DNA of 64,000 bases from positions 1 through 64,000 of the forward strand of contig NZ_CP041348.1 in NCBI RefSeq assembly GCF_009834365.1, given 5' to 3'. The translations under genes and the position numbers were made by a program. Positions within the stretch are counted from its first letter, which is position 1. Each line of letters starts with the position of its first letter. Positions 1 through 9,518 of the stretch are shown here, in pieces. The notes under the pieces are model-generated. The model searched no databases and was not told the DNA's origin. It saw only the letters and a program-made list of their open reading frames with translations. The DNA is from Komagataeibacter xylinus (lineage in GTDB: Bacteria > Pseudomonadota > Alphaproteobacteria > Acetobacterales > Acetobacteraceae).

Positions 1-100
1 TATCCTCCACATCCCGCAGCACCCAAAAAAGCACAAAACGGGGGAGACCTGTCTAGCAGCCTGAAGCAACAGCGGTAAAGGGGCGCAGGCCCGAAATGCG

Positions 101-1561
101 TCAGGTCTCGAGCATGCGGCGCAGCAGTTCCACATCCTCGGCAAAGGCGGGGTCCTGGGCCATCAACTGCTCCACCTTGGTCACGCCATACATGACGGTG
201 GTGTGGTCGCGGTTGCCGAACTTGCGCCCGATCTCGGGGTAGGAGCGGCTGGTCAACTGCTTGGCGAGGTACATCGCCACCTGCCTTGGCCGCGCCACGG
301 CACGGCCCCGGCGGGCGGAGAACATGTCGGTCAGGCGCGTGTTCCAGTGCTCGGCCACCTTGCGCTGGATTTCCTCGATGGTGACGCGCCGGTCATGCGC
401 CTTGAGAATATCATGCAGCACATCCTGCGTCGCTTCCAGCGTGACGGGGCGGCCAAACAGGTTGGCATGCGCGATCAGGCGGTTGAGCGCGCCCTCAAGT
501 TCGCGCACGTTCGACGTGATTTTGTGGGCAAGGAATTCCAGCACCTTGGCCGGCACCACAACACCCGAAGCCGCAGCCTTGGCCTCAAGGATGGAAATGC
601 GCAGCTCGAAGGTGGTGGCATGGATATCAGCCACCATGCCACAGCCAAGGCGGGTGCGCAGCCGGTCCTCAAGCCCCGACAGGTCGGAGGGCGACTTGTC
701 GGCCGAGACCACGATCTGCCGCCCGGCATCGACCAGCGCGTTGAAGGTGTGGAAGAATTCGTCCTGCGTGTTGTCCTTGCCGATGAGGAACTGCAGGTCA
801 TCGATCATCAGCACGTCAACCGAGCGCAGCTGGTCCTTGAACTCGAGCGTGGACTGCGAGCGGATGGCCCCGATGAAGCGGTACATGAACTTCTCGGCCG
901 ACATATAGGCCACCGAGACCTTGCCCCCGCGCAGCAGTTCCGCACCGATGGCGTGCATGAGATGGGTCTTGCCCAGACCCACGCCGCCATACAGGAACAG
1001 GGGGTTGAAGCCGGGACTGGACGGGCGCTCGGCCACGCGGCGGGCGCAGGCATAGGCGAACTCGTTGGGCTTGCCCACGATGAAGGTGTCAAATGTAAAG
1101 CGCGGCTCGAGCGGGGCGGCAAGATCACTGCGCACCTCGGCTTGGCGCGGGCTTTCCGCCACGGCAGGTGCTGCGGCCGGCGCCGCCGGTTCGCTCGGGG
1201 GGGCAACAGCCGGGGCGGGCGCAGCCTCCTGCCCCTCGGCACCGGGTGCGGGCTGGGCTGCAGGGCGGGCCACCTGCAGTTCCACCCGGCGGATGGCGGG
1301 CACTTCGGCATGCCACAGCGTGCCGAGCCGGTCACCGTACTGCCCGCGCACCCAGTCACGCAAAAAGCGCGTGGGCAGGTAGAGGGTGATCTCGTCCTCT
1401 TCCACCGGGCCGACCGTGATCTGGCGCAGCCAGGTGCGGTATTCGACTTCGCCTACCTCGGCCTTCAGCCGCTCGCAGATGCGCGACCAGTGGATGGCGA
1501 GCACACTTTTCTGCGCGTTGGCTTCCGCAACCGCGTCATAGCCTTCCAGTCCGCCCGTCAT
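101..1561 (-). CDS. dnaA: Chromosomal replication initiator DnaA
   Basis: Binds DnaA boxes at the origin and opens DNA for helicase loading. The 486-residue product has the four expected parts: an N-terminal helicase-interaction domain (about 1-90), a low-complexity Ala/Pro linker (100-145), the AAA+ core with Walker A GGVGLGKT near 192-199, and a C-terminal DNA-binding domain with RDHTT at about 451-455. A longer reading with 27 more N-terminal residues is open, but the internal ATG at 1561 has a GGGGAG ribosome site in front of it and gives a normal N-terminus. Leftward gene; its upstream region holds a perfect DnaA box, consistent with autoregulation. Family identity is secure; the start is inferred. 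Confidence 0.97.
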   Translation of the reverse strand: MTGGLEGYDAVAEANAQKSVLAIHWSRICERLKAEVGEVEYRTWLRQITVGPVEEDEITLYLPTRFLRDWVRGQYGDRLGTLWHAEVPAIRRVELQVARPAAQPAPGAEGQEAAPAPAVAPPSEPAAPAAAPAVAESPRQAEVRSDLAAPLEPRFTFDTFIVGKPNEFAYACARRVAERPSSPGFNPLFLYGGVGLGKTHLMHAIGAELLRGGKVSVAYMSAEKFMYRFIGAIRSQSTLEFKDQLRSVDVLMIDDLQFLIGKDNTQDEFFHTFNALVDAGRQIVVSADKSPSDLSGLEDRLRTRLGCGMVADIHATTFELRISILEAKAAASGVVVPAKVLEFLAHKITSNVRELEGALNRLIAHANLFGRPVTLEATQDVLHDILKAHDRRVTIEEIQRKVAEHWNTRLTDMFSARRGRAVARPRQVAMYLAKQLTSRSYPEIGRKFGNRDHTTVMYGVTKVEQLMAQDPAFAEDVELLRRMLET

Positions 1562-1829
1562 ATCCGCTCCCCGCCACATGGGGCACGAAAGGGACACCGC
1601 CTGCGCGCATGCCCCTGCCGTAACCCCGCTCCATTCCACCACCCCGCGCCGCCGGCCCGTGCCCTAACAGGACAAGCCACAAGCCGTGCCATCGGCACGA
1701 CCCACAGCCCGACCCTTCGGCCAGGACCACCGATGACGCTGGAATTATCCCCATAATTTAGAGCACGGAATCGGGCGAAGCAACGGGAATCTGCCCCACC
1801 CCCGCCAAAACCCGTTCACACCAGCAAGA

Positions 1830-1838
1830 TGTGGATAA
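1830..1838. promoter_or_regulatory. DnaA box upstream of dnaA
   Basis: TGTGGATAA is the exact complement of the consensus DnaA box TTATCCACA. It lies between dnaA and rpsT, where it could serve dnaA autoregulation. I see only one perfect box and no clear cluster, so this alone does not mark the origin. Confidence 0.6.
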
Positions 1839-1839
1839 C

Positions 1840-1879
1840 AAAAAAAGGCCGTCGCCGCCAATAACGACGACAGACGACC
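1840..1879 (-). terminator. Intrinsic terminator of rpsT
   Basis: On the minus strand a GC-rich inverted repeat (GGTCGTC pairing with GGCGACGGCC, one G-U pair) is followed by seven T residues. It lies 50 bases past the rpsT stop and faces the dnaA promoter region. Confidence 0.7.
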
Positions 1880-1928
1880 TCTCTTATTACTTCCAGCCTT
1901 CTTTCAAATGAAAGAAACCAGCCGTATC

Positions 1929-2198
1929 TTACGCAGCAGCGATGGACTTGATACGGGCGGACAGGCGGGAAATACGACGGGCAACCGTGTTGGCGTGAAG
2001 AACGCCCTTGCCAACGGCGCGCTGCATTTCGGGCTGTGCCTCACGCAGGGCCACCACGGCGTCGTCCTTCTTGCCGGTGGCGATCGCGGTTTCAACCTTC
2101 TTCACGAAGGTGCGCACGCGCGACAGGCGCGCGGTGTTGCGGGCGTTGCGGCGTTCGTTCTGACGGATGCGCTTGCGCGCGGATGCTGTATTGGCCAT
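1929..2198 (-). CDS. rpsT: 30S ribosomal protein S20
   Basis: Basic 89-residue protein beginning [15 protein letters not shown], the classic bS20 start, followed by helix-rich sequence with many Lys/Arg that binds 16S rRNA in the 30S body. The reading frame is open 22 codons further upstream, but the chosen ATG follows a GAGAG ribosome site and fits the family length. Monocistronic, with its own terminator downstream. Confidence 0.97.
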   Translation of the reverse strand: MANTASARKRIRQNERRNARNTARLSRVRTFVKKVETAIATGKKDDAVVALREAQPEMQRAVGKGVLHANTVARRISRLSARIKSIAAA

Positions 2199-2328
2199 TG
2201 CTCTCAGTTCATCTGCATAAATCAGGTTACGGCGGTCCGCCACCCGATCGTGCGGACATCCCATATCAGGCTGGCGATCTAGTCCACCCTGACCGCATTC
2301 GTCAAGACAAGTCTTTGCCTAAATCGTC

Positions 2329-3183
2329 TCATGCCTCCTGCAGGCGGGGGCAGAAGAAGCTCGAACGCCCCGATTGGGTAATGCGTTCCACCCCATCACA
2401 CGCAGGCGGGCCGGGGCAATCGGGGCACCCCAGCCCTTCACGGCCATAGACGCGCCATGCATGCTGGAAATAGCCGAGCTCCCCGTCGGGTTGCACATAA
2501 TCACGCAGGCTTGAGCCGCCTGCGGCAATCGCCTCCTCCAGCACGGCGCGGACTTCGGTGGCCAGCTCATCATATTCCGCAGCACTGATCTCGCCTGCTG
2601 CCCGCGCGGGGTGGATGCGCGCGCGGAACAGCGCCTCGGACACATAAATATTGCCAAGACCCGCCACCACGCGCTGGTCAAGCAGCAGCGCCTTGATGCT
2701 CGTGCGCCGCCCGCGCCCTTTTGCAGCAAGCCACGCGCCACCAAAACGGTTGCCCAGCGGCTCGGGGCCCATACCTGCCAGCAGGCGGTGATCTTCCACG
2801 CCCGCCACCGGCACAAGGTCGACCATGCCGAAGCGGCGGGGATCGACCAGCCCGCAGCGCGCGCCCTCCCCGGTCTCGATTACCAGATGCTCGTGCAGGG
2901 CGGGCGGGGCCGCGCGCTCGGCTTGCGTGGGGCGCGAGAGCAGCACGCGCCCGGACATGCCCAGGTGCAGCACGACCACCATCCCGCCCGAAAGGGTGAT
3001 GAGGATATATTTCCCCCGCCGGGCGAATCCATCGATCCGCTGTCCTTCCAGCGCCCGGGCCAGACCGGGGGGAAACGGCCAGCGCAGCCCCGTATGGTGC
3101 GTGCTGGCGCGGGAAATAGTGTGACCTTCAAGATGCACTCGCATCCCGCGCATCACAGTTTCAACTTCAGGGAGTTCCGGCAT
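2329..3183 (-). CDS. mutM: Formamidopyrimidine-DNA glycosylase
   Basis: Removes 8-oxoguanine and other oxidised purines and cleaves the abasic strand. The 284-residue protein starts MPELPEVE with the catalytic Pro2 and Glu3, carries the conserved lysine in [12 protein letters not shown] sequence, and ends in a zinc finger with CPDC and a final FFCP motif. Divergent from ubiE with only 29 bases between the two starts, so their promoters must overlap. Confidence 0.96.
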   Translation of the reverse strand: MPELPEVETVMRGMRVHLEGHTISRASTHHTGLRWPFPPGLARALEGQRIDGFARRGKYILITLSGGMVVVLHLGMSGRVLLSRPTQAERAAPPALHEHLVIETGEGARCGLVDPRRFGMVDLVPVAGVEDHRLLAGMGPEPLGNRFGGAWLAAKGRGRRTSIKALLLDQRVVAGLGNIYVSEALFRARIHPARAAGEISAAEYDELATEVRAVLEEAIAAGGSSLRDYVQPDGELGYFQHAWRVYGREGLGCPDCPGPPACDGVERITQSGRSSFFCPRLQEA

Positions 3184-3212
3184 GGCCTCATCTGGGGTTA
3201 TACCTGTGCATC

Positions 3213-4010
3213 ATGACCGACAATAGCCAGCCATACCATCCCTCCCCTTCCGCCGGCCGTCCCGATGACCGCCATGCGGATACCACCGATTTCGGCTTCC
3301 GCGATGTGCCATTGCGCGAGAAGAAATCCATGGTGCGCGAAGTCTTTGACAGCGTGGCCTCCAAATACGACGTCATGAATGATGTGATGTCGCTGGGCAT
3401 CCACCGCGCGTGGAAAAAGATTTTCGTCAACGAACTCGCTCCCCACCCCGACCTGTCGCTGCTCGATCTGGCCGGAGGCACGGGTGATATCTCGTTCGGC
3501 TGGCTGCGCGGCGGCGGCGGGCCTGCCATCCTGTCCGACATCAATGTGAGCATGCTCACGGTGGGCCGCAACCGCGCCATGGAGCGCGGGCTGGTATCGG
3601 GCCTCAACTTCCTGGCCGTCGATGCCGAGGCCATTCCGCTGGCCGATAATTCGGTGGACCGCGTCTCCATCGCCTTCGGCCTGCGCAACTGCACCGACAA
3701 GCTGCAGGTGCTGCGCGAGGCACGCCGCATCCTGCGGCCGGGCGGGCGGTTCCTGTGTCTCGAGTTCTCGCGCGTGCAGGTCGCGGCCTTTGCACCCGTG
3801 TATGATGCCTGGTCCTTCCACGTGCTGCCGCGCATGGGCGCTGCCATTGCAGGCGACCGCGAGAGCTACCAGTACCTGGCCGAGAGCATCCGCATGTTCC
3901 CCGATCAGGAAACGCTGGCCGACATGATGCGCGAAGCAGGGCTTGAGCGCGTGTCCTACCAGAACCTTTCGGGCGGAATCGCGGCCATCCATTCCGGCTG
4001 GAAGATCTGA
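3213..4010 (+). CDS. ubiE: Ubiquinone/menaquinone C-methyltransferase UbiE
   Basis: SAM-dependent C-methylation step in ubiquinone synthesis. The 265-residue protein has SAM motif I LLDLAGGTGDIS near residues 83-95, the UbiE signature around FDSVASKYDVMNDVMS and the C-terminal GIAAIHSGWK. Its stop overlaps the coaBC start (TGATG), so the two are translationally coupled. Ubiquinone synthesis is expected in an aerobic acetic acid bacterium. Confidence 0.95.
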   Translation: MTDNSQPYHPSPSAGRPDDRHADTTDFGFRDVPLREKKSMVREVFDSVASKYDVMNDVMSLGIHRAWKKIFVNELAPHPDLSLLDLAGGTGDISFGWLRGGGGPAILSDINVSMLTVGRNRAMERGLVSGLNFLAVDAEAIPLADNSVDRVSIAFGLRNCTDKLQVLREARRILRPGGRFLCLEFSRVQVAAFAPVYDAWSFHVLPRMGAAIAGDRESYQYLAESIRMFPDQETLADMMREAGLERVSYQNLSGGIAAIHSGWKI

Positions 4011-5239
4011 TGACGGCACGGGCAGACCGTTCTGTCCTGCTGGTGGTGTGTGGGGGAATCGCCGCCTACAAGGCGCTCGATCTCATCCGCAGGCTCAGGG
4101 AACACGGCATTCGCGTGCGCACGGTGCTGACGGAAGGGGGCGCCCGATTCGTCACCCCCCTCTCGCTTCAGGCGCTGAGTGGCGAGCGCGTGTACAGCGA
4201 CCTGTTCTCCCTCACCGATGAAAACGAGATGGGCCATATCGCCCTTTCGCGCAGCAGTGACCTGATCGTGATCTGCCCCGCCACTGCCGATATTCTGGCC
4301 CGCATGCGCGCAGGCCTCGCCGATGACCTCGCCACCACCGTGCTGCTGGCCACCGATGCGCCGGTGCTGGCCGCCCCTGCCATGAACGTGCGGATGTGGC
4401 AGCACCCCGCGACACAGGCAAATATCGCAACGCTTGCCGCGCGCGGCGTAGAATTTGTCGGCCCCGAGACCGGGCTGATGGCATGCAACGAGCACGGACC
4501 GGGCCGACTGGCCGAACCCGACTCCATCCTTGCCGCCATCATGGTCCGGCTGGATGGCGAAAAGCCGCTTGCAGGCCGTCGCGCGCTGGTCACCGCAGGC
4601 CCGACGCATGAACCGATCGACCCGGTGCGCTATCTGGCCAACCGCTCATCGGGCACGCAGGGCTATGCCATTGCACGCGCGCTGGCGGCAGCCGGAGCTG
4701 ACGTGACACTGGTCAGCGGGCCGACCACCCTGCCCGACCCGCCGGGCGTGCACACCGTGCGCGTCGAGACGGCACGCGCCATGCTGGCAGCGTGCGGACA
4801 CGCCCTGCCGTGTGACATTGCCATCTGTGCTGCCGCCGTGGCGGACTGGCATGTCGAAGAAACCCTGCAGAAGATCAAGAAAACCGCAGGTCAGCCCCCG
4901 CCCGAACTTCATCTTGTGCCCAATCCCGACATTCTGGCCACGCTGAGCCAGCCATCGCCTGCGCGGCCACGGCTGGTGGTGGGCTTTGCCGCCGAGACGG
5001 AGCATGTGGTCGAACACGCCACCGCCAAGCGCCTGCGCAAGGGCTGCGACTGGATCGTGGCCAATGATGTCAGCCCGGAAAGCGGCATCATGGGCGGGGC
5101 TGAAAACGAGATCGACCTGATTGACGCCACGGGCTGCACCCACTGGCCCCGGCTGGACAAGACGCAGGTGGCGCAGCGCCTGGTGGCGCGCATCGCCGCC
5201 TTTTTCAACTCCCCGCACGTTGACGGACACACCCCATGA
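4010..5239 (+). CDS. coaBC: Bifunctional phosphopantothenoylcysteine decarboxylase/synthetase
   Basis: Two consecutive steps of coenzyme A synthesis. The N-terminal flavoprotein half (about 1-185) carries the early VCGGIAAYK motif and APAMNVRMW with the active-site region, followed by [16 protein letters not shown]. The C-terminal CoaB half begins around [19 protein letters not shown], with [12 protein letters not shown] binding CTP and KIKK near residue 287. Length of 409 is normal. It overlaps ubiE by one base and dut by four. Confidence 0.96.
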   Translation: MTARADRSVLLVVCGGIAAYKALDLIRRLREHGIRVRTVLTEGGARFVTPLSLQALSGERVYSDLFSLTDENEMGHIALSRSSDLIVICPATADILARMRAGLADDLATTVLLATDAPVLAAPAMNVRMWQHPATQANIATLAARGVEFVGPETGLMACNEHGPGRLAEPDSILAAIMVRLDGEKPLAGRRALVTAGPTHEPIDPVRYLANRSSGTQGYAIARALAAAGADVTLVSGPTTLPDPPGVHTVRVETARAMLAACGHALPCDIAICAAAVADWHVEETLQKIKKTAGQPPPELHLVPNPDILATLSQPSPARPRLVVGFAAETEHVVEHATAKRLRKGCDWIVANDVSPESGIMGGAENEIDLIDATGCTHWPRLDKTQVAQRLVARIAAFFNSPHVDGHTP

Positions 5240-5697
5240 GCCTTTCCTCCCTGCCCATTCAGGTCCGGCGCCTGGCCCACGCACATGACCTGCCCCTGCC
5301 CGCCTATGCCACCGAGGGCGCTGCTGGCATGGACCTGCTGGCTGCCGTGACCGAGCCCATGACCATTGCACCGGGTGGCCGCGCGCTGGTGCCCACGGGG
5401 CTGTGCGTGGCGCTGCCGCGTGGCTATGAACTCCAGATCCGTCCCCGCTCGGGGCTTGCGCTCAAGCATGGCGTGACCCTGCCCAACGCGCCGGGCACGA
5501 TCGATGAGGATTATCGCGGCGAGATCGGCATTATCGTGATGAATGCAGGCGATGCCCCCTTCGTGGTCGAACGCGGCATGCGCATCGCCCAGGGCGTGCT
5601 GGCCCCCGTGGTGCGCGGCGAGTGGGTGGAATATGCCGAGCTTGATGAAACCACCCGTGGCGTGGGCGGCTTTGGCAGTACGGGCACGGCAGGGTGA
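5236..5697 (+). CDS. dut: dUTP diphosphatase
   Basis: Hydrolyses dUTP to dUMP, keeping uracil out of DNA and feeding thymidylate synthesis. The 153-residue trimeric-type enzyme shows the five dUTPase motifs: [37 protein letters not shown] and the C-terminal [10 protein letters not shown] arm. Starts at an ATGA overlap with coaBC; coaBC-dut is a common bacterial neighbour pair. Confidence 0.96.
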   Translation: MSLSSLPIQVRRLAHAHDLPLPAYATEGAAGMDLLAAVTEPMTIAPGGRALVPTGLCVALPRGYELQIRPRSGLALKHGVTLPNAPGTIDEDYRGEIGIIVMNAGDAPFVVERGMRIAQGVLAPVVRGEWVEYAELDETTRGVGGFGSTGTAG

Positions 5698-7412
5698 GCG
5701 CAGGCGGCCAACCGGGAAACCTGCGCGTCCGCCCCAATATAGCGGACCTGCTCGGCCTGCTTGCCATCATGGCAGGCGCGGTCGTGGTGGCTACGGCGGG
5801 CCGCCACATGCTTGTGCCCATTCCCGCAAGCGAGGCCGGGACCATCCACCTCAGTCCGGCCTACCTGCCCGGCTATGCCGTGCGCACCACGCTACGCATG
5901 TTTGCAGCCCTGGCCGCGTCGCTGGTCTTTACCTTCACCTATGCCGTGTGGGCTGCCAAGAGCAGGCGCGCGGGGCAGGTGCTGGTGCCGCTGCTTGATG
6001 TTTTGCAGTCAGTGCCCATTCTGGGCTTTCTCACCTTTACGGTCATTTTCTTTCTCGGGCTGTTTCCGGGGCGGATGATGGGGGCGGAACTTGCCGCCAT
6101 CTTCACCATATTCACCAGCCAGGCATGGAACATGGCCTTTGCCATGTATCAGTCGCTGCGCACCGTGCCGCCTGACCTTGAGGAAGCCGCCCGCTGCTTT
6201 GGCCTGACACCCTGGCAACGCTTCTGGCGGCTGGAGGTGCCGTTCGCCATTCCCGCGCTGGTGTGGAACACCATGATCTCGATGTCTGGCGGGTGGTTCA
6301 TGGTCGTCTATTCCGAGACGATCACGGTCGGCAATACGGACATCACCCTGCCCGGCATCGGCTCCTACGTGGGCGTTGCGATCGAACAGCGCAACCTTGC
6401 GGCCATTTTCTACGCCATTCTCACCATGCTGGCCGTAATCCTGGCCTATGACCAGTTGCTGTTCCGCCCGCTGGTGGCATGGTCGGCGCGTTTCCAGACC
6501 GATGACGGCGCAACCCTTGCCGCCCCCGACCCGTGGGTGCTGGTGCTGCTGCGCCGCACGCACCTGCTGCGTCAGTTCTGCCTGCGCGCGGGGGACATGA
6601 TGACCCGCATCGGCTGGCTGGCGCTTGGCCCGCGCCCGTCCGCCCCCGTGCGCGCGCTCATTCCCCCCCGCCTGACGGATGCGGCCTGGATTGCCGGGAT
6701 TGCCCTGTGCGCCCTCACCCTGGGCTGGAAAACATGGACCTTCTCCCTCGCCCATTACAGCGCGGGGCAGGTACTGCATGTCATGGCGCTGGGCGGCCTG
6801 ACGCTACTGCGGGTCATGATCACGGTGCTGGTAGCCTCCATGATCTGGGTGCCAGCGGGGATATGGCTGGGCCTGTCGCCCCGGCGGGCGCGGCATGCGC
6901 AGATGGCGGCACAGTTCATGGCCGCCTTCCCCGCCAACCTGTTCTTTCCGCTTGTCGTGGTCGCGATCGTGCACTGGCATCTGAACAGCAATATCTGGCT
7001 CACCCCGCTCATGCTGCTGGGCACGCAATGGTATATCCTGTTCAATATCGTGGCCGGGGCCTCGTCCTATCCCGGTGACCTGCTCGAGGCGGCGCGCAAC
7101 TTCCACGTCAAGGGCTGGCTGTGGTGGCGGCGCGTGATGCTGCCGGGTATCACGCCCTATTTCATTACCGGCGCGCTGACCGCATCAGGCGGGGCATGGA
7201 ATGCCGCCATCGCCACCGAAGTGGCAAGCTGGGGCGACACCACCCTGAGCGCTCAGGGGCTGGGCGCCTATATTGCCCATGCCACGGTGGCGGGTGCCAC
7301 CGACGAGGTGGGCTTAGGCATGGCGGTCATGGCGGCCTTCGTGCTGCTGCTCAATCGCGCCGTGTGGCGCCCGTTATCCAATTATGCCGCCCGGCATTAC
7401 ACGTTTGACTGA
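5694..7412 (+). CDS. ABC importer permease with two fused membrane domains
   Basis: A 572-residue membrane protein containing two copies of the binding-protein-dependent permease domain. The first half (about 70-270) has the EAA loop [19 protein letters not shown], the second (about 360-570) has [19 protein letters not shown]. Fused duplicate permeases of this kind belong to the nitrate/taurine/bicarbonate-type importers. GTG start overlaps the dut stop. Works with the ATPase encoded next. No substrate-binding protein is visible nearby, so the substrate cannot be named. Confidence 0.88.
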   Translation: MSAGGQPGNLRVRPNIADLLGLLAIMAGAVVVATAGRHMLVPIPASEAGTIHLSPAYLPGYAVRTTLRMFAALAASLVFTFTYAVWAAKSRRAGQVLVPLLDVLQSVPILGFLTFTVIFFLGLFPGRMMGAELAAIFTIFTSQAWNMAFAMYQSLRTVPPDLEEAARCFGLTPWQRFWRLEVPFAIPALVWNTMISMSGGWFMVVYSETITVGNTDITLPGIGSYVGVAIEQRNLAAIFYAILTMLAVILAYDQLLFRPLVAWSARFQTDDGATLAAPDPWVLVLLRRTHLLRQFCLRAGDMMTRIGWLALGPRPSAPVRALIPPRLTDAAWIAGIALCALTLGWKTWTFSLAHYSAGQVLHVMALGGLTLLRVMITVLVASMIWVPAGIWLGLSPRRARHAQMAAQFMAAFPANLFFPLVVVAIVHWHLNSNIWLTPLMLLGTQWYILFNIVAGASSYPGDLLEAARNFHVKGWLWWRRVMLPGITPYFITGALTASGGAWNAAIATEVASWGDTTLSAQGLGAYIAHATVAGATDEVGLGMAVMAAFVLLLNRAVWRPLSNYAARHYTFD

Positions 7413-7422
7413 GAGTTTCCTG

Positions 7423-8784
7423 ATGCCGCAGCAAGCAGCCTCCTCCACCCCGAAGCAGACCGGCACGGAACTTGTCCGGATCGTCAACTGCAGGCAGGCC
7501 TACCCCAAGGAAAGCTCGACCGACCTTGTGGTGCTTGATGGCGTGAACCTGAGCATCCGCAGTGGCGAGATCGTGGGGCTTCTGGGCCGCTCAGGCTCGG
7601 GCAAGTCCACCCTGCTGCGCATTATCGCGGGGCTTTTGCCGCCCACCGGCGGCGAGGTGATCTGGAAGGGCAAGCGGCTGGAGGGGCCGGCTGCGGGCAT
7701 TTCCATGGTGTTCCAGTCCTTTGCGCTGTTCCCCTGGCTGACAGTGCAGAAAAATGTGGAACTGGGGCTTGAGGCACAGGGCGTGGCGCCTGCCGAGCGC
7801 GAGAAACTGGCGGAAGACGCGATCCATCTGATCGGCCTGGGCGGGTATGAGAATGCCTACCCCAAGGAGCTTTCCGGCGGCATGCGCCAGCGCGTGGGGC
7901 TGGCGCGCGCCCTTGTGGTCCGGCCCGACCTGCTGCTGATGGACGAGCCATTTTCGGCACTGGACGTGCTGACGGCGGAAAACCTGCGCACCGACCTTGT
8001 GGAACTGTGGGCGGAAAAGAAGCTGCCCATCCAGTCGATCCTGCTGGTCACCCACAATATCGAGGAAGCGGTGCTGATGTGCGACCGCATCCTCATCTTC
8101 TCCTCCAATCCCGGCCGGGTGGCCTATGAGCTTCAGGTGCCCTTCGAGCACCCCCGCAACCGCGAGGACATGGCCTTCCGCCAGTTCGTGGACCGTATCT
8201 ACGCGCTGATGACGCGCCGCGCGCCGGTCGTGTCGGAGGCAGACATGACCGACCCGGACATGAATCATGTCCAGATCTCGGCCGATGCCGTGGCCCTGCC
8301 TGCCCTGCCCATGAACACCATCGTGGGCATGATGGAAACGCTGGCCGCCGACCCGCTGCATGGCCGCGCCGACCTGCCGCTGCTTGCCAGCCGCCTGCAG
8401 CTTGAGCTTGATGACCTGTTTCCGCTTGGTGAATCCCTGCAACTGCTGGGCTTTGCCGAGCTTGAGGATGGCGACATCCTGCTCACGCCCGAGGGCATGC
8501 GCTTTGTGCAGAGCGAGCACGACATCCGCAAGCACATCCTGTGGCAGAGCATGCTGCACAACATTCCCATGGTGCGCACCATCCGCGCCGTGCTTGATGA
8601 GCGCCCCAACCACCGCGCCAGCGCCGAGCGCTTCCGCGATGAACTTGAGGACAGCATGTCACCCAACTACGCGCGCCAGACGCTCCAGACCCTGATCGGC
8701 TGGGCGCGCTATGCGGAACTGTTCGATTTTGATGAGGAAGCCGACCAGCTCTTCCTGGATGATGACCCGACGGATCGGAACTGA
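7423..8784 (+). CDS. ABC importer ATP-binding protein with C-terminal AAA-associated domain
   Basis: Energises the preceding double permease. Walker A GRSGSGKS lies at about 55-62, the signature LSGGMRQR near 150 and Walker B LLLMDEPF shortly after. About 170 residues follow the NBD (from about 285), matching the AAA-associated domain (PF09821 type) found on nitrate-transport-like ATPases; its role is not established. Start chosen at the ATG behind GAGAG, 10 bases after the permease stop. Confidence 0.9.
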   Translation: MPQQAASSTPKQTGTELVRIVNCRQAYPKESSTDLVVLDGVNLSIRSGEIVGLLGRSGSGKSTLLRIIAGLLPPTGGEVIWKGKRLEGPAAGISMVFQSFALFPWLTVQKNVELGLEAQGVAPAEREKLAEDAIHLIGLGGYENAYPKELSGGMRQRVGLARALVVRPDLLLMDEPFSALDVLTAENLRTDLVELWAEKKLPIQSILLVTHNIEEAVLMCDRILIFSSNPGRVAYELQVPFEHPRNREDMAFRQFVDRIYALMTRRAPVVSEADMTDPDMNHVQISADAVALPALPMNTIVGMMETLAADPLHGRADLPLLASRLQLELDDLFPLGESLQLLGFAELEDGDILLTPEGMRFVQSEHDIRKHILWQSMLHNIPMVRTIRAVLDERPNHRASAERFRDELEDSMSPNYARQTLQTLIGWARYAELFDFDEEADQLFLDDDPTDRN

Positions 8785-8796
8785 GCACGGCGTTTT

Positions 8797-8818
8797 GAAG
8801 CTTTTTGAAAAAAGCTTC
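8797..8818. terminator. Perfect hairpin between two convergent genes
   Basis: GAAGCTTTTT and AAAAAGCTTC form a 10-bp perfect stem separated by two bases. It stands between the ABC ATPase stop and the msrA stop and probably ends transcription from both sides. The same stem recurs at 9444. Confidence 0.6.
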
Positions 8819-8835
8819 ACCGAAAACCGTTATCC

Positions 8836-9390
8836 TTAACCGGCGGAGTCCACCAGCCGGTCGCGGAACAGGCGGCGCATCTTGGCGATCTTGGGCGGAA
8901 TGACCGCGCTACAATACGGGTTGCCGGGGTTACGGGCAAAATAGTCGCGGTGATAATCCTCGGCGGCCCAGAAATGGTCCAGCTTGGCAATTTCGGTCAC
9001 GATCGGGTTGGGCCAGACGCCCTGCGCCGCAATCTCGTCGCGCACGGCATGGGCGGCTTTTTCCTGCGCCGCATCCTGCCAGAAAATGGCCGAGCGATAC
9101 TGCGTGCCCACGTCATTACCCTGCCGGTTGGGCGTGGTAGGGTCATGCATGACAAAGAAGATGCGCAGCAGGTCGGCACATGAAAGTTCAGCGGGGTCGA
9201 AGGTTACGCGCACCACCTCGGCATGCCCGGTGCGGCCCGTACAGACCTGCTCATAAGTCGGGTTGGGGGTATGGCCACCGGCATAACCGGGCTCAAGCGC
9301 TTGCACGCCACGCAGTTCCTTGAACGGCGCTTCAATGCACCAGAAGCAGCCCCCACCGAGCACCAGTGTCTCCAACGCGTTTCCGCTCAT
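8836..9390 (-). CDS. msrA: Peptide methionine sulfoxide reductase MsrA
   Basis: Reduces methionine-S-sulfoxide in proteins. The catalytic GCFWC motif is at residues 14-18 (Cys15 reactive), followed by Y..GH..NPTYEQVC and GRTGHAEVV family blocks. ATG at 9390 is preferred because GGAAGG lies just upstream of it; an in-frame ATG six codons earlier would bury that site. 184 residues. Confidence 0.94.
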   Translation of the reverse strand: MSGNALETLVLGGGCFWCIEAPFKELRGVQALEPGYAGGHTPNPTYEQVCTGRTGHAEVVRVTFDPAELSCADLLRIFFVMHDPTTPNRQGNDVGTQYRSAIFWQDAAQEKAAHAVRDEIAAQGVWPNPIVTEIAKLDHFWAAEDYHRDYFARNPGNPYCSAVIPPKIAKMRRLFRDRLVDSAG

Positions 9391-9443
9391 GGCAGCTTCC
9401 TTCCCCAAAATGGTGTGAAGAGATTGTTCCAGAAGTTTTTGGT

Positions 9444-9498
9444 GAAGCTTTTTTCAAAAAGCTTCAAAGGAACGCCGCCTTTTTTGAAAAAAGGCGGC
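9444..9498. repeat. Composite double-hairpin intergenic repeat
   Basis: Two adjacent perfect hairpins: GAAGCTTTTTTCAAAAAGCTTC (9444-9465) and a GCCGCC/GGCGGC stem around a run of T and A (9474-9498). Flanking stretches (AGAAGTTTTTGG and CCCAGAAACTTTT) are themselves partly complementary. It separates msrA from valS and shares its first stem with the hairpin at 8797. From memory this composite is scattered in Komagataeibacter-type genomes. Confidence 0.65.
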
Positions 9499-9518
9499 AC
9501 CCAGAAACTTTTATGCCT

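Noticed and set aside
203-1756. Long plus-strand open frame opposite dnaA
   Set aside because: Antisense shadow of dnaA in high-GC sequence; His/Gly/Arg-rich product without family features.
1662-1928. Chromosomal origin next to dnaA
   Set aside because: Only one perfect DnaA box and no AT-rich unwinding element or box cluster; in many alphaproteobacteria oriC is elsewhere.
3198-4019. Minus-strand open frame opposite ubiE
   Set aside because: Shadow of ubiE, lacking a recognisable domain and ribosome site.
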